58,887 bases of DNA from Pseudomonas sp. (GTDB lineage Bacteria; Pseudomonadota; Gammaproteobacteria; Pseudomonadales; Pseudomonadaceae), in NCBI GenBank assembly GCA_022448005.1, contig JAKUTK010000030.1, forward strand, positions 1 to 58,887, written 5' to 3'. Both the position numbers and the translations under genes were made by a program. Positions 7,413 to 16,591 of this stretch are shown piece after piece. Each line of letters opens with the position of its first letter. Within the stretch, counting starts at the first letter, position 1. The notes under the pieces were generated by a model, which had not been told where the DNA came from, did no database searches, and saw only the letters and a program-made list of their open reading frames with translations.

Positions 7413-9452
7413 GTGCGGTGGCTTTCTGCTGGCGAAACCATCGAAGTGGCGGGCGAAAATATCACTATTGGTCTGATCTACGTCGGCGAAGATAAAAACA
7501 GGCGCAATGGACCTTCGGAACCGTCACTGATCAACCCGAAACTGAAGGTCGCACGGGGCATCGTCGATATATCTGAGCGTCTCACCCCTTACTGGCCCAG
7601 TTACGACAGCATCTCTCCTGAGGCCCGCCGCGCATATTTGCAATGGCTATCCAGTGGTCGAAAGGCTCCGCATGCCAACATCGGCTACGTGTTCTTATTC
7701 TTCTACGGTCTTGAGCGTAGGGTTTTTGTCGACGCCAAGACGGATCAGGCTGCGGCGGCCGACATACCTATCATAATTGCCGAGGTGGAGCGGTTGCTCT
7801 CGATCTATGGCAAGAATAACTCCTTCAATAACTACGCCAGTCGCTTCGTAGACTTCCTCCGCCAAGACCAAATACTCGCCAGGCGCTATCAAAAGGCGCC
7901 GCCGGCACCGTTACCTTACGGCTACGAAATGCCTGTAGAGCTGCGTATTGGCCTGGGTCAGTTGGCGGCTGACAAGCAACCAATGCCGGCTGACTGGGCG
8001 TTGGCCTGGGTGCTGTCTGATCACAGCATCGGGAAGCGGACACCCGTAACCCGCTGTAAAGAAGCGTTCGCCCAGTTGTTCTGCATGCGCTACGAGGAAC
8101 GTTATGGCGCCGGTATGGTGCTCCCTCAGAACAAGACCCGTCTGAGACTCCAATACAACACCGCTTCTGCGGGTCTACCACCCCAAGAGCTGGATGGCCT
8201 ATCCGGTATCCCTGATGTCACTGCGACTAGCGCAGCTCGGAAGAAGCTGCAGCAGTTGGTTGACGAATGCACAGTGCAGTTGGAGCCCTACAGTCGTTAT
8301 CTCGGCCGCAACCCCGGCACTCCTGATGCACTAGAAGGGCTGTTACAGCTGCCCGTAAACCTGTGGCCGCCAGCAGCTCGAACAGCGCTCGCCGAGCTAA
8401 AGCAACGCATCGGCGATGGCATGGTGGTCATGAGCTTCGGTGAGCTGGCAGGGCGACTGCAGAGTGCAGGTAGCCTGTCGCGAGACAAGGTTCTGACGCT
8501 CGCCCGCGCTCTGGAGTCTTTACACATCGGTATCGAGCCGGATGTGCTGACAGGCAGCCGAACACCCAAGGCAGAGGACAATGTGGCGCTCTTTGCGACC
8601 CAGGCTGAAGATGGTGATCTGCGTTCTTCGCCGGCGTATAGCGCCGCCTCTGTTACGTTGGACCTTGCTTGTGCTGTGGCGGCGGCCGATGGTGACACGT
8701 CGCCGCAGGAAATTATGCTGCTATCCCAGCATATCGACTCCTGGTGTCACCTGAGCGGTGCTCATCGGAAACGCCTGAAGGCCCACCTGCGTCTGCAGCT
8801 TAACCAGCCACCAACCCTGCAAAGCCTGAAGAAGAAACTGGAACCCCTGGCCGAGCCGGCGAAGAGGGTTGTGGCGGCTTTTCTCGCTCACTTGGCGCAG
8901 GTCGACGGCGAGGTTAGCCCCGCAGAGGTGAAGTTGCTGGAGCGCGTCTACAAGACCCTGCAGCTGGATCCGCAATCGCTCTACAGCGACCTTCATGTGG
9001 CCGCCAGTGGCAGCGCCGTAGGCTCATCGCAGACAACGCCTTCCATTCCCGGAGCAACTCCGTCCAAGCCTGTTGGCGAATTTGCTCTGGACAAAGAGCG
9101 CATCGCTCAGTTGCAGCGTGAAACGGAACAGGTATCTGCGCTGCTGGCTCAGGTTTTCGTTGACGACAAGACCGCTGAGCCAGATGACGTAGTTGTGGAA
9201 GAGACTGTTGAGGATACTTCCTCCGTTTGTGGCTTAGACGCCGATCACTCAGCCTTCCTGCGTGTACTCGTATCCCGTACCGAGTGGTCTCGTGACGAGT
9301 TGGGGGCCGTAGCAAGCGATATGGAACTCATGCTCGACGGAGCATTGGAGCAGATCAACGACATGGCATTTGAGCATTTCGATATGCCAGTCACCGAAGG
9401 GGAAGACCCCTTCGAAGTTAACCCTGACATTATGGACAAACTACCGCTATGA
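7413..9452 (+). CDS. sngA: TerB-domain protein of Shango-like defence system (SngA-like)
   Basis: This is the main body of a TerB protein: TerB-N-like region (WLSAGETIEVAGENI through PYWPSYDSISPEARRAYLQW), TerB core with two metal-type acidic repeats (AAADGDTSPQE, AQVDGEVSPAEVKLLERVY) at about residues 562-670 of the full frame, and an acidic TerB-C region near the end. GTG at 7413 is the first start in this piece, but the open frame really extends from 6969, interrupted only by TAG at 7308. TerB + ATPase + helicase is the gene content of Shango (sngABC), an anti-phage system. Its stop overlaps the next start (ATGA at 9449). Without readthrough or internal initiation it lacks its membrane anchor. 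Confidence 0.75.
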   Translation: MRWLSAGETIEVAGENITIGLIYVGEDKNRRNGPSEPSLINPKLKVARGIVDISERLTPYWPSYDSISPEARRAYLQWLSSGRKAPHANIGYVFLFFYGLERRVFVDAKTDQAAAADIPIIIAEVERLLSIYGKNNSFNNYASRFVDFLRQDQILARRYQKAPPAPLPYGYEMPVELRIGLGQLAADKQPMPADWALAWVLSDHSIGKRTPVTRCKEAFAQLFCMRYEERYGAGMVLPQNKTRLRLQYNTASAGLPPQELDGLSGIPDVTATSAARKKLQQLVDECTVQLEPYSRYLGRNPGTPDALEGLLQLPVNLWPPAARTALAELKQRIGDGMVVMSFGELAGRLQSAGSLSRDKVLTLARALESLHIGIEPDVLTGSRTPKAEDNVALFATQAEDGDLRSSPAYSAASVTLDLACAVAAADGDTSPQEIMLLSQHIDSWCHLSGAHRKRLKAHLRLQLNQPPTLQSLKKKLEPLAEPAKRVVAAFLAHLAQVDGEVSPAEVKLLERVYKTLQLDPQSLYSDLHVAASGSAVGSSQTTPSIPGATPSKPVGEFALDKERIAQLQRETEQVSALLAQVFVDDKTAEPDDVVVEETVEDTSSVCGLDADHSAFLRVLVSRTEWSRDELGAVASDMELMLDGALEQINDMAFEHFDMPVTEGEDPFEVNPDIMDKLPL

Positions 9453-10744
9453 GCAGCATCAGAGCCAAGGACCGCGATGCGGTCATCCAGTCCCTGCGCG
9501 CCGGCGTCGTCCCCCGTGCAGGCCAGCACCTGATTCAAGTGGGGCGTGTCGGGGAGCTGGAAGCACTCATCCGTGATGTGGAGCGCCTCGCGGAAAGCGG
9601 TTCCGCGTTCCGCGTAGTGATCGGTGAGTATGGTGCAGGCAAGACATTCTTCCTCAACCTGGTTCGCTCTATCGCGATGGAGCGCAAGCTCGTCACCATG
9701 CATGCCGATCTGAACCCGGATCGTCGTCTCCATGCTACTGGTGGCCAGGCTCGCTCGCTGTATGCCGAATTGGCCAAGAATATGTCCACCCGAACTAAGC
9801 CTGATGGCGGCGCTCTGCAAGGAATAGTCGAGAAATTCGTGGCGCAGGCCAAAACGGAAGCCAAAGCGTCCGGCAAAGACAGTGAGGCCGTGATTCGCGA
9901 GCATCTCGACCAACTGGCAGAGATGGTCAACGGCTATGACTTTGCTGATGTAATCGCGGCCTATTGCAAAGGCTTCGAAGAGGGTAACGAGCAGCTCAAG
10001 GCTGATGCTATCCGCTGGTTGCGTGGCGAGTTCACTACCAAGACAGATGCCCGCACCGCACTGGGGGTGCGAACCATCGTCGACGATGCTTCGGTCTACG
10101 ATCAGCTCAAGCTGCTTGCGCGATTCGTTCGGTTGGCCGGCTTTAGCGGGTTGATGGTATGTCTCGATGAGCTGGTGAACCTGTACAAACTTTCCAACAC
10201 CCAAGCTCGTAACGCTAACTACGAGCAGATTCTTCGTATCCTCAATGACTCCCTGCAGGGCTCTGCTGAGGGGCTTGGTTTTGTGTTGGGCGGTACACCC
10301 GAATTTCTCATGGATACTCGCCGCGGCCTCTACAGCTATCCGGCGCTGCAGTCGCGTCTGGCTGAAAATAACTTCGCCAAGTCCGGGCTGGTAGATCTGT
10401 CCGGCCCTGTCATACGCCTCACTAGTCTGACGCCTGAGGATTTCTACGTGCTGCTGCAGAAACTGCGTCATGTATACGCGGCAGGCGTGAGCGAGCGCTA
10501 TCTGCTACCCGACGAAGCATTGCCGCTGTTTATGGCCCACTGCAACCAGCGGATGGGTGAGGCCTACTTCCGTACCCCGCGGACGACCATTACCGCATTC
10601 ATCAGCCTGCTAGCGGTGTTGGAGCAGAATCCTGACGCTGATTGGCGGACGCTGTTGGGTGCCGTGGAGATTGCACCGGATCGAGGCGGTGAGGCCGATA
10701 CCCAAGTGGATGCGGACGATGAGCTTGCCACCTTCCAGCTCTGA
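9449..10744 (+). CDS. sngB: P-loop ATPase of Shango-like system (DUF2791/BrxD-like)
   Basis: The protein has 431 residues. The Walker A motif GEYGAGKTFF lies near residue 60, and the Walker B motif LMVCLDELVNLY near residue 240. The fold resembles the DUF2791/BREX BrxD ATPase family: an N-terminal RVGRVGELE-like lead, ARSLYAELA, and RLTSLTPEDFYVLLQKLRHV late in the protein. It overlaps sngA by 4 bases and sngC by 26, so the three are translated as one operon. As established, BrxD-type ATPases pair with Lhr-like helicases in BREX type 2, and the same pair with TerB defines Shango. The predicted role is an ATP-driven switch or loader for the helicase in the cytoplasm or at the membrane. Confidence 0.8.
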   Translation: MSSIRAKDRDAVIQSLRAGVVPRAGQHLIQVGRVGELEALIRDVERLAESGSAFRVVIGEYGAGKTFFLNLVRSIAMERKLVTMHADLNPDRRLHATGGQARSLYAELAKNMSTRTKPDGGALQGIVEKFVAQAKTEAKASGKDSEAVIREHLDQLAEMVNGYDFADVIAAYCKGFEEGNEQLKADAIRWLRGEFTTKTDARTALGVRTIVDDASVYDQLKLLARFVRLAGFSGLMVCLDELVNLYKLSNTQARNANYEQILRILNDSLQGSAEGLGFVLGGTPEFLMDTRRGLYSYPALQSRLAENNFAKSGLVDLSGPVIRLTSLTPEDFYVLLQKLRHVYAAGVSERYLLPDEALPLFMAHCNQRMGEAYFRTPRTTITAFISLLAVLEQNPDADWRTLLGAVEIAPDRGGEADTQVDADDELATFQL

Positions 10745-12938
10745 ATCGGTTGGCTTCGATCTCCTTGAACCGCGAATCCAGCGCTGGATATGGGCCGAGG
10801 GCTGGACCTCCCTACGCGATGCCCAGGAGCGTGCTATCCCTGCGCTCTTGGGGGCCGACCAGGATGTCATCATCGCGGCGGCTACAGCTGCAGGCAAAAC
10901 CGAAGCCGCGTTTCTGCCCATCCTTACCAATCTCCTGCAGGACACGGAAAAGCCTGGGGCGGTGCTTTACATCAGCCCGCTGAAGGCTCTCATCAATGAC
11001 CAGTGGGATCGTTTGGCGAGGCTTTGCGATGAGCTTGAGCTTCCTGTCATTGCTTGGCATGGGGATATCTCAGCGAGCCGCAAGCATCGCTTCCTCAAGT
11101 CCCCGGAAGGCATTCTGCTGATCACGCCGGAGTCGCTCGAAGCTCTGTTCGTGAACAAGGGAACCAGCCTGGCGGGATTGTTTGCCAACCTGCGGTACCT
11201 GGTGGTGGATGAGCTCCATGCCTTTATCGGCAGTGAGCGAGGCAAGCAGCTGCAGTCACTCATGCATCGTGTTGAAACAATCATTGATCGCCCCCTGCCC
11301 AGGGTTGGTCTTTCCGCCACGTTGGGCGACATGACGTTGGCTGCTGCCTTCTTGCGTCCCAATGCCCCTCATCATGTGTCGGTGATCGAATCCAAGGGTA
11401 GTGGCCAGATACTTAAGGTTCAGATCAGAGGGTATGTGGAGTCCAAGAAGGCGCTCCCGGTACAGCCTGAAGGTGACGATGTTTTTTCTCCGGACCATGC
11501 CATCGCAGAGCATCTCTTTCAGGTGCTACGCGGCAGCAATAACCTGATCTTCCCCAACAGTCGAACTCAGGTTGAGTGGTTCGCTGACAATCTGCGGCGC
11601 CGTTGCGAGCAGGATGGTGTACCGAACGAGTTCTGGCCGCATCACGGCAGTTTGGCGAAGGACATTCGAGAGGAAACTGAGAAAGCGCTGAAAGACGGTT
11701 ACCGGCCTGGCACCGCAGTCTGCACTACCACGCTGGAGCTTGGGGTCGATATCGGCAGCATCAAGACGGTAGTGCAGATCGGGGCTCCGCCATCGGTAGC
11801 TAGCTTGCGTCAACGCTTGGGGCGATCCGGACGCCGTCCGGGAGAGGCAGCCATTCTCCGAAGTTACTGCAAGGAGCGTCAGCTAGACGATGGCTCGCCC
11901 CTGTCAGATCGACTTCGCCAGGGTTTGCTGCAAAGCATCGCGATGATCCGGTTGTTGATGCAGGGCTGGTTCGAGCCTCCTCGTGTTCATGGCCTTCATT
12001 TATCGACGCTGGTACAGCAGTGCCTCTCGGTGATAGCCCAGCGGGGAGGAGCTACAGCTGCAGAGCTGTGGAGCACCTTGATACGCAGTGGTCCGTTCAC
12101 TGGGGTGGAGCAGGGCAGCTTCCTCAGTTTGCTTCGTGCCCTCGGTGAGCGCGATTTGATAACCCAGGAAACATCGGGGCTCCTGCTGCCCGGCGTAGTG
12201 GGGGAACGCCTGATCAACCACTACGACTTCTACAGTGCATTTGTCAGTAATGAAGAGTTCCGCCTGGTATGCGATGGCAAACTACTTGGCGCATTGCCCG
12301 TCTCCAGGCCATTGACCGTCGATCAGCGAATTATCTTTGCTGGGCGCCGCTGGCGGGTAACGAGCGTGGACACTGAGGCCAGGGTCGTTGTCGTGAGATC
12401 CGATCCCGGTGGTGCTCCCCCGTCCTTTGACGGGCTTGGAGCCCGTGTACATGATCGGGTTCGGCAAGAGATGAGGAGCGTCTTGTTGGAGGCGGACGTC
12501 TACCCCTATCTTGATACTACGGCACAAGAGCTACTAGCTCAGGCACGTAGCGCTTTCTCGGACCTTGGATTGGTACATTCGAGCATGACCGAAAGCGGAG
12601 GTAAGACTTACCTTTTCAGCTGGCGAGGCGATTGGACAAACGATGCCCTAGCCATCTTGTTGACGCACACCGGACTAGCCAGTGAGAACAGCGGGTTGGT
12701 CATCGAGGTTGAGGGAGATCGGACGTCGCTTGAACGCAAGCTGCGTGAGATCGCCGAGTGGGACGGTATTGATGAATCCGCTGTTCTAGCGGACGTACAG
12801 AACATGGCTCAAGAAAAATGGGATTGGGTGCTTCCGCCAGCATTACTCATGCAGTCTTACGCCACGATGCATTTGGACTTGGGTGGAGCAAAGGCCTTGG
12901 CATTGGCTCTAGTGAGCCAGCCTGCGGAGACGGCCTGA
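10719..12938 (+). CDS. sngC: Lhr-like DEAD/DEAH helicase of Shango-like system
   Basis: This is a 739-residue superfamily 2 helicase; ATG 10719 is preferred over upstream in-frame starts at 10710 and 10659, which overlap sngB more. The motifs are present: Q-motif region (SLRDAQERAIPALL), Walker A ATAAGKTEAAF, DELH box in VVDELHAFIGSERGKQL, SAT motif in GLSATLGD, then TTLELGVDIG and QRLGRSGRR (motifs V and VI) of the second RecA domain. The long C-terminal part is the Lhr-type winged-helix/unknown region. This is the third gene of the TerB-ATPase-helicase operon. The reading frame is intact and of the expected length. Confidence 0.85.
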   Translation: MSLPPSSSESVGFDLLEPRIQRWIWAEGWTSLRDAQERAIPALLGADQDVIIAAATAAGKTEAAFLPILTNLLQDTEKPGAVLYISPLKALINDQWDRLARLCDELELPVIAWHGDISASRKHRFLKSPEGILLITPESLEALFVNKGTSLAGLFANLRYLVVDELHAFIGSERGKQLQSLMHRVETIIDRPLPRVGLSATLGDMTLAAAFLRPNAPHHVSVIESKGSGQILKVQIRGYVESKKALPVQPEGDDVFSPDHAIAEHLFQVLRGSNNLIFPNSRTQVEWFADNLRRRCEQDGVPNEFWPHHGSLAKDIREETEKALKDGYRPGTAVCTTTLELGVDIGSIKTVVQIGAPPSVASLRQRLGRSGRRPGEAAILRSYCKERQLDDGSPLSDRLRQGLLQSIAMIRLLMQGWFEPPRVHGLHLSTLVQQCLSVIAQRGGATAAELWSTLIRSGPFTGVEQGSFLSLLRALGERDLITQETSGLLLPGVVGERLINHYDFYSAFVSNEEFRLVCDGKLLGALPVSRPLTVDQRIIFAGRRWRVTSVDTEARVVVVRSDPGGAPPSFDGLGARVHDRVRQEMRSVLLEADVYPYLDTTAQELLAQARSAFSDLGLVHSSMTESGGKTYLFSWRGDWTNDALAILLTHTGLASENSGLVIEVEGDRTSLERKLREIAEWDGIDESAVLADVQNMAQEKWDWVLPPALLMQSYATMHLDLGGAKALALALVSQPAETA

Positions 12939-13266
12939 TATCTAGCTTATTCGTGTGGTGCCTGCTTTGTTGAAAGCCGACTTTGGTTCATCTGGTCAAG
13001 ACGGACCGCACTCTGGCTTCGGCCCAAAGCTTCCGTGATGGCTGTTACGGCGGGCTTTTCCAGTGGCCTGGGGGTTGGCTATCGCTTAAGCAATCTTGCG
13101 CTTTGCCACGACAAAAAGAGTCGATTCCAGGGGCTGTGTGTCTCGGCGAGAAAGCCAATCCAAGCCTTTTTCGCCCTAGCTTTCTCGGAACGCAATGCAC
13201 CGTATTGTTCTGACAATGCGATTGCATTACCATACGGACGTCAACCCAGATCCGCAGGAGACTGCC
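12939..13266. other. Intergenic region between Shango-like operon and prlF
   Basis: 328 bases with no gene that I can support. It holds the promoter region of the toxin-antitoxin pair at its right end, with an inverted repeat at 13215-13228. Confidence 0.4.
13215..13228. promoter_or_regulatory. Inverted repeat, likely PrlF/YhaV operator
   Basis: AATGC-GATT-GCATT is a perfect 5-bp inverted repeat about 40 bases before the prlF start. TTGTTCTGACAATG just upstream could supply promoter elements. PrlF-type antitoxins repress their own operon, so this is a reasonable operator candidate. Confidence 0.35.
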
Positions 13267-13596
13267 ATGGCCGCGAACTTCGAAGTCGAATCCACCCTTA
13301 CCGATCGCTACCAGACCACGGTGCCGGAGACTGTCCGTCGTGCTCTCAAGTTGGGCAAGCGCGACAAGATTCACTACACCATTCGGCCCAGCGGAGAAGT
13401 AGTGCTCACGCGCGTCGAAGCATCCGGCAGCGATGATCCAGTGCTTGGTCAGTTCCTCAGCTTTCTGGCTGCTGACATCACACGCCATCCCGAGCGGCTG
13501 AAATCCGTGGATACCGGGCTCGTCCAACGGCTCCAATCATTGGTAGGCGGCGTCGATGTCGATCTCGATACTGTCCTGTCGGCGGACGATGAATGA
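13267..13596 (+). CDS. prlF: Type II antitoxin PrlF (SohA) family
   Basis: This 109-residue protein has an N-terminal AbrB/SpoVT-like swapped-hairpin DNA-binding domain (FEVESTLTDRYQTTVPETVR, then RALKLGKRDKIHYTIRPSGE), the PrlF/SohA signature, and an acidic C-terminus that would cover the toxin. The ATG at 13267, preceded by GCAGGAGACT, is chosen over an upstream in-frame ATG at 13195. Its TGA overlaps the start of yhaV. It neutralises YhaV and represses the operon. Confidence 0.85.
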   Translation: MAANFEVESTLTDRYQTTVPETVRRALKLGKRDKIHYTIRPSGEVVLTRVEASGSDDPVLGQFLSFLAADITRHPERLKSVDTGLVQRLQSLVGGVDVDLDTVLSADDE

Positions 13597-14105
13597 GCGC
13601 AGGGAAGCCCGAGCCTCTGGTCATTCATGGATGGACGGTTTTCGCTCATCCACTATTTCTCGCACAGATTGAGGTACTGGCGCGACAGGTCGAGACCCTT
13701 AAGCAAAAAGACTCAGTCGGATATGTGAAGAAAAACGCCAGTAAACGACTGGCCGCGATCATTAAGTTGGCATTTGATGTTATTCCTCAAGATCCGACTC
13801 GATCGGAATACCGCCAGGGCGGAACGCTCGGTGACGATCACAAGCACTGGTTTCGCGCCAAGTTCTTTCAGCAGTACCGGCTATTTTTTCGCTACCACGC
13901 TCCTAGCAAGGTTATCGTCTTCGCTTGGGTGAATGACGACGACACAAAACGCGCCTATCAAAGTAGCGACGACGCCTATCGAGTGTTTCGAAAAATGCTG
14001 GAAAGCGGGCACCCGCCGGACGACTGGGATCGGCTCCTGTCTGAGGCGCAGACAGAATCGCGGCGGATGGAGGAATCATTGGCAAGGGCGGCAACGGTGC
14101 AGTGA
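13593..14105 (+). CDS. yhaV: Type II toxin YhaV family (RelE-like ribonuclease)
   Basis: This 170-residue protein matches YhaV: HGWTVFAHPLFLAQIE at the start, KRLAAIIKLAFDVIPQDPT, then RQGGTLGDDHKHWFRAKF and QQYRLFFRYH, and VFAWVNDDDTKRAYQSSDDA. YhaV is a ribosome-dependent or free mRNA endonuclease held inactive by PrlF. It overlaps prlF by 4 bases (ATGA). The pair follows the Shango-like operon on the same strand with about 330 bases between, and could stabilise the island or act as a separate defence layer. The family is certain; the link to defence is inference. Confidence 0.85.
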   Translation: MSAGKPEPLVIHGWTVFAHPLFLAQIEVLARQVETLKQKDSVGYVKKNASKRLAAIIKLAFDVIPQDPTRSEYRQGGTLGDDHKHWFRAKFFQQYRLFFRYHAPSKVIVFAWVNDDDTKRAYQSSDDAYRVFRKMLESGHPPDDWDRLLSEAQTESRRMEESLARAATVQ

Positions 14106-14693
14106 TAGCGGCGTCCGGCCTTCTAAGTGAATCGAGCCCTAGTCCCTCATTCCTCCAGTGCCCTCAGTGCGGATTCCGCTCCGGCTCAGACTCTTACTCG
14201 ACAGTTATCTGAAATTACTGGCAGGTGTTTCCATGGAAACGCGTTGCGGCTGTGGGTGGCGGTTTTCAAGGAAACACGACGCGCCATAAGGCACGGTCTT
14301 CGCCATTCCCAGATGGGATGGGATGGGATGAAGCGCTCTTCTCCGCTACGTGCTTTTCGATACTTCACGGGTGGTTATGCGAGCAGTGTCGAGACGATCC
14401 AGTGCCGCACAACGGTTCGTCTGCTGTAGATGAACCATAATCCATGCGCTTTTGTTGGTGCAATCTTTAAGCGTGCGTCGGTTGCCGGGCATTAGTAAAT
14501 GAAAGGCTACCGAGACAGTAAAGGTTTGAAGTGAGCAGCCTTCAAGTTAATCAGGCGAGCTACAATAAAGCCAACGTCTAACCGAGTCGCATTGAAGCCA
14601 ATTTAGTCAATAAACGTCTTTATCTATAGCGCGCCTCGGTTGCATGCGGCTTTTGATTAGGAATGCAATGGCGGGACATTAGCGCTTGCACGC
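14106..14693. other. Intergenic region, no gene supported
   Basis: A 100-codon plus-strand reading (14127-14429) has no recognisable domain and looks incidental. A short GGGAT triplication lies near 14314-14330. The stretch from about 14440 is moderately AT-rich and separates genes that converge from each side. Confidence 0.4.
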
Positions 14694-15128
14694 TTACCGT
14701 GGCGCATTGAAATCCAAAATATCCAGTTGCTCGGTCAGCCAGCGATATGCCTGATATGTGCTATTAAATTTACGAACTAGGGTGCGTACACCTTTATCTA
14801 TGTTACAGTCGCGGAGCGTGAGGCCAAGACCTTCTTCGTCGATTTCGTAGGTCTTTGCTTTCATATCGCCGAGTTGCATCGCAAGCAGCCTAACGTCATC
14901 GAGTGAGTGAATGGGGGCGATGCTGTGCTTGCGCACGTAGGAGCGTACCTTCTCTGAAAGCTCATTGAAGTCATCTGCATTAATGCGGTGGACTATATCA
15001 TCTGAATCTGGGATTTGCTCCGGATAGTCATCATCAAGTGATACGCAGTGTTCCACACCGTGAATGCTTGCTACTAGGTATTGACCGCCGACTTCGTCGC
15101 GCTCGCGGTTAAGAATTAGGATAGACAT
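14694..15128 (-). CDS. Hypothetical protein behind a LexA-like box
   Basis: The protein has 144 residues, with ATG at 15126-15128 preceded by CTGAGGAAAAAAC, a good ribosome binding site. It is acidic in the first half (SLDDDYPEQIPDSDDIVHRI) and contains NADDFNELSEKVRSYVRKHS and a Trp/Tyr C-terminus (STYQAYRWLTEQLDILDF). There is no signal peptide or membrane segment, and I recognise no family. A near-consensus SOS box lies about 70 bases upstream of the start, so it is likely induced by DNA damage. It stands alone on the minus strand. Confidence 0.6.
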   Translation of the reverse strand: MSILILNRERDEVGGQYLVASIHGVEHCVSLDDDYPEQIPDSDDIVHRINADDFNELSEKVRSYVRKHSIAPIHSLDDVRLLAMQLGDMKAKTYEIDEEGLGLTLRDCNIDKGVRTLVRKFNSTYQAYRWLTEQLDILDFNAPR

Positions 15129-15196
15129 GTTTTTTCCTCAGGTTGTTGTTCTGTTCATTATTCTAAGTTGCTCCGCTTAAAAAAGGCAATAGGCTA

Positions 15197-15216
15197 TACT
15201 GTATTTTTATACAGCC
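15197..15216 (-). promoter_or_regulatory. LexA-like SOS box
   Basis: TACTGTATTTTTATACAGCC contains the exact CTGT-N8-ACAG core of a LexA operator, with an AT-rich centre. It lies about 70 bases upstream of the 144-residue minus-strand gene. No plausible plus-strand gene begins just after it. Confidence 0.6.
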
Positions 15217-15697
15217 CATGGTTAACGCCCCGGAGGCCGTTCGGCTAGCTATCTAGTGAGTGTCCGGCCCAAAACCCATAATTTAAAAGTGGCATAAGCA
15301 GTATGTCGTGGGCAGTGGTGTCTCGGTAAGCGATTGCGCCAGTCCGTCGCCGCCCCAGGCTGTGAGCGCAATTTAAAATTACTCTACTTGGTTCTCGCAT
15401 TTTAAAATGTGAATCGGCTGAAAGAGTGGAAGCACCTGCTCATACCCAGCGCTGTTCAGTCGGTCTATGTGCTGCTCCCGGCGGGTCGTCTTGTGGGGTC
15501 AGGTAACATGGTGCGTCCTTGGCCAACGAACCAAAGTCCAGGGCGCGATATAGAAAAGGATAGGGATTTTGGGATTTGCAATCTTGGGCTTGTGGGTTAT
15601 ATAAAAAATAATATTCTGGTTGTTGTTTTTTGGTTTTCGTATTTGCAATAATTAATCGTGTGGCATGTGTCGCGCAGATAATAATAAGAAGATAGTT
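15217..15697. other. Intergenic region before the tyrosine recombinase
   Basis: About 480 bases. A plus-strand reading at 15409-15651 has no recognisable domain. From about 15540 to 15697 the DNA becomes AT-rich (TATATAAAAAATAATATTC near 15598) and probably contains the recombinase promoter. Confidence 0.4.
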
Positions 15698-16591
15698 ATG
15701 AATACAGATACTCAAAGCGCCTACGTCGGTTTGGCCAGTAACTTCTATGCAACTCGAATGCAGGGCGTTGAGCTTAATGAGCTCAATATTATTGGTGCTT
15801 TGCTACGGGCTGCCCCTGATTACCGCCCGGATTATTACCGGCGCTTACGTAACGCTTTGGCGTTTGATCAAAAGCGTCGAGGCAATTTCTGGGCTGCTCA
15901 AGAAATCAATCGGACGCTAAATCCGGTCACCGTGTTGGGTCTTCCGCGCAAGCAAAAGCAACAACGTCCGCAAAAGCTTTCTACCGCTGATTTTGAGGCG
16001 TGGCTCCGATATTTAGCTGAACGAGATATGCCTGTTGAAGCGGGCGCTTTGATGGTGATATCTCTTACCGGAGCGCGCCCATGTGAGCTTAATGGCATTT
16101 CTATCGACGGCCGGCGCATCCATGTATCTGGTGCAAAGCTTAGCCACAACGGTTTACGCGGCGCTAGCCGAACGCTCGAGGCTGACGATGGTGTCTGTAA
16201 CATCTTGAGAGATGCTCTCGCTGCTTTTAAATGTCAGCCGCGCAGTATGGACTCAATACGCGTTGCGCTTCACCAAGTCGCTACTGAGCTATTCGGTAGG
16301 AGGAAGGTGCCGAGCATGTACACGCTTCGTCACCAGTTCGGAGCAAATTTGAAAGCTTCAGGCATGTCTGCGGTTGAGATGGCGTATGTCATGGGTCACC
16401 AGGCGACCGATTCGATTAGCCGGTACGGCGATAGACGAACCGGACGAGCAGAGGCTGTTAAGGTGAAGCCCGCAAGTGATGCTGATTTCTCAAAGGTGAG
16501 AGATACAGTGCCCACGCGAATGCGTGCGGTTGAGCTGGCCCTTAGTGTTAAGCGAGACAGAGAGCGTAGGTCGGAAATCGCCGACGGCTGA
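15698..16591 (+). CDS. Tyrosine recombinase (site-specific integrase)
   Basis: The product is 297 residues from the ATG at 15698; an in-frame ATG at 15665 would add 11. The C-terminal catalytic domain shows the first Arg in LTGARPCELNGI, box II in MYTLRHQFGANL, the His in VMGHQATDSI and the nucleophile Tyr in SRYGD. The position usually occupied by His or Lys in box II is Tyr (YTLRH), a known variant. The N-terminal half is short and lacks an obvious arm-binding domain. It has no companion excisionase and no visible att site, and is unrelated in sequence to the two recombinases near ssrA. Its target is unknown. Confidence 0.75.
   Translation: MNTDTQSAYVGLASNFYATRMQGVELNELNIIGALLRAAPDYRPDYYRRLRNALAFDQKRRGNFWAAQEINRTLNPVTVLGLPRKQKQQRPQKLSTADFEAWLRYLAERDMPVEAGALMVISLTGARPCELNGISIDGRRIHVSGAKLSHNGLRGASRTLEADDGVCNILRDALAAFKCQPRSMDSIRVALHQVATELFGRRKVPSMYTLRHQFGANLKASGMSAVEMAYVMGHQATDSISRYGDRRTGRAEAVKVKPASDADFSKVRDTVPTRMRAVELALSVKRDRERRSEIADG

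Noticed and set aside
14127..14429. 100-codon plus-strand ORF after yhaV
   Set aside because: No recognisable family; the composition follows non-coding repeats such as GGGAT.
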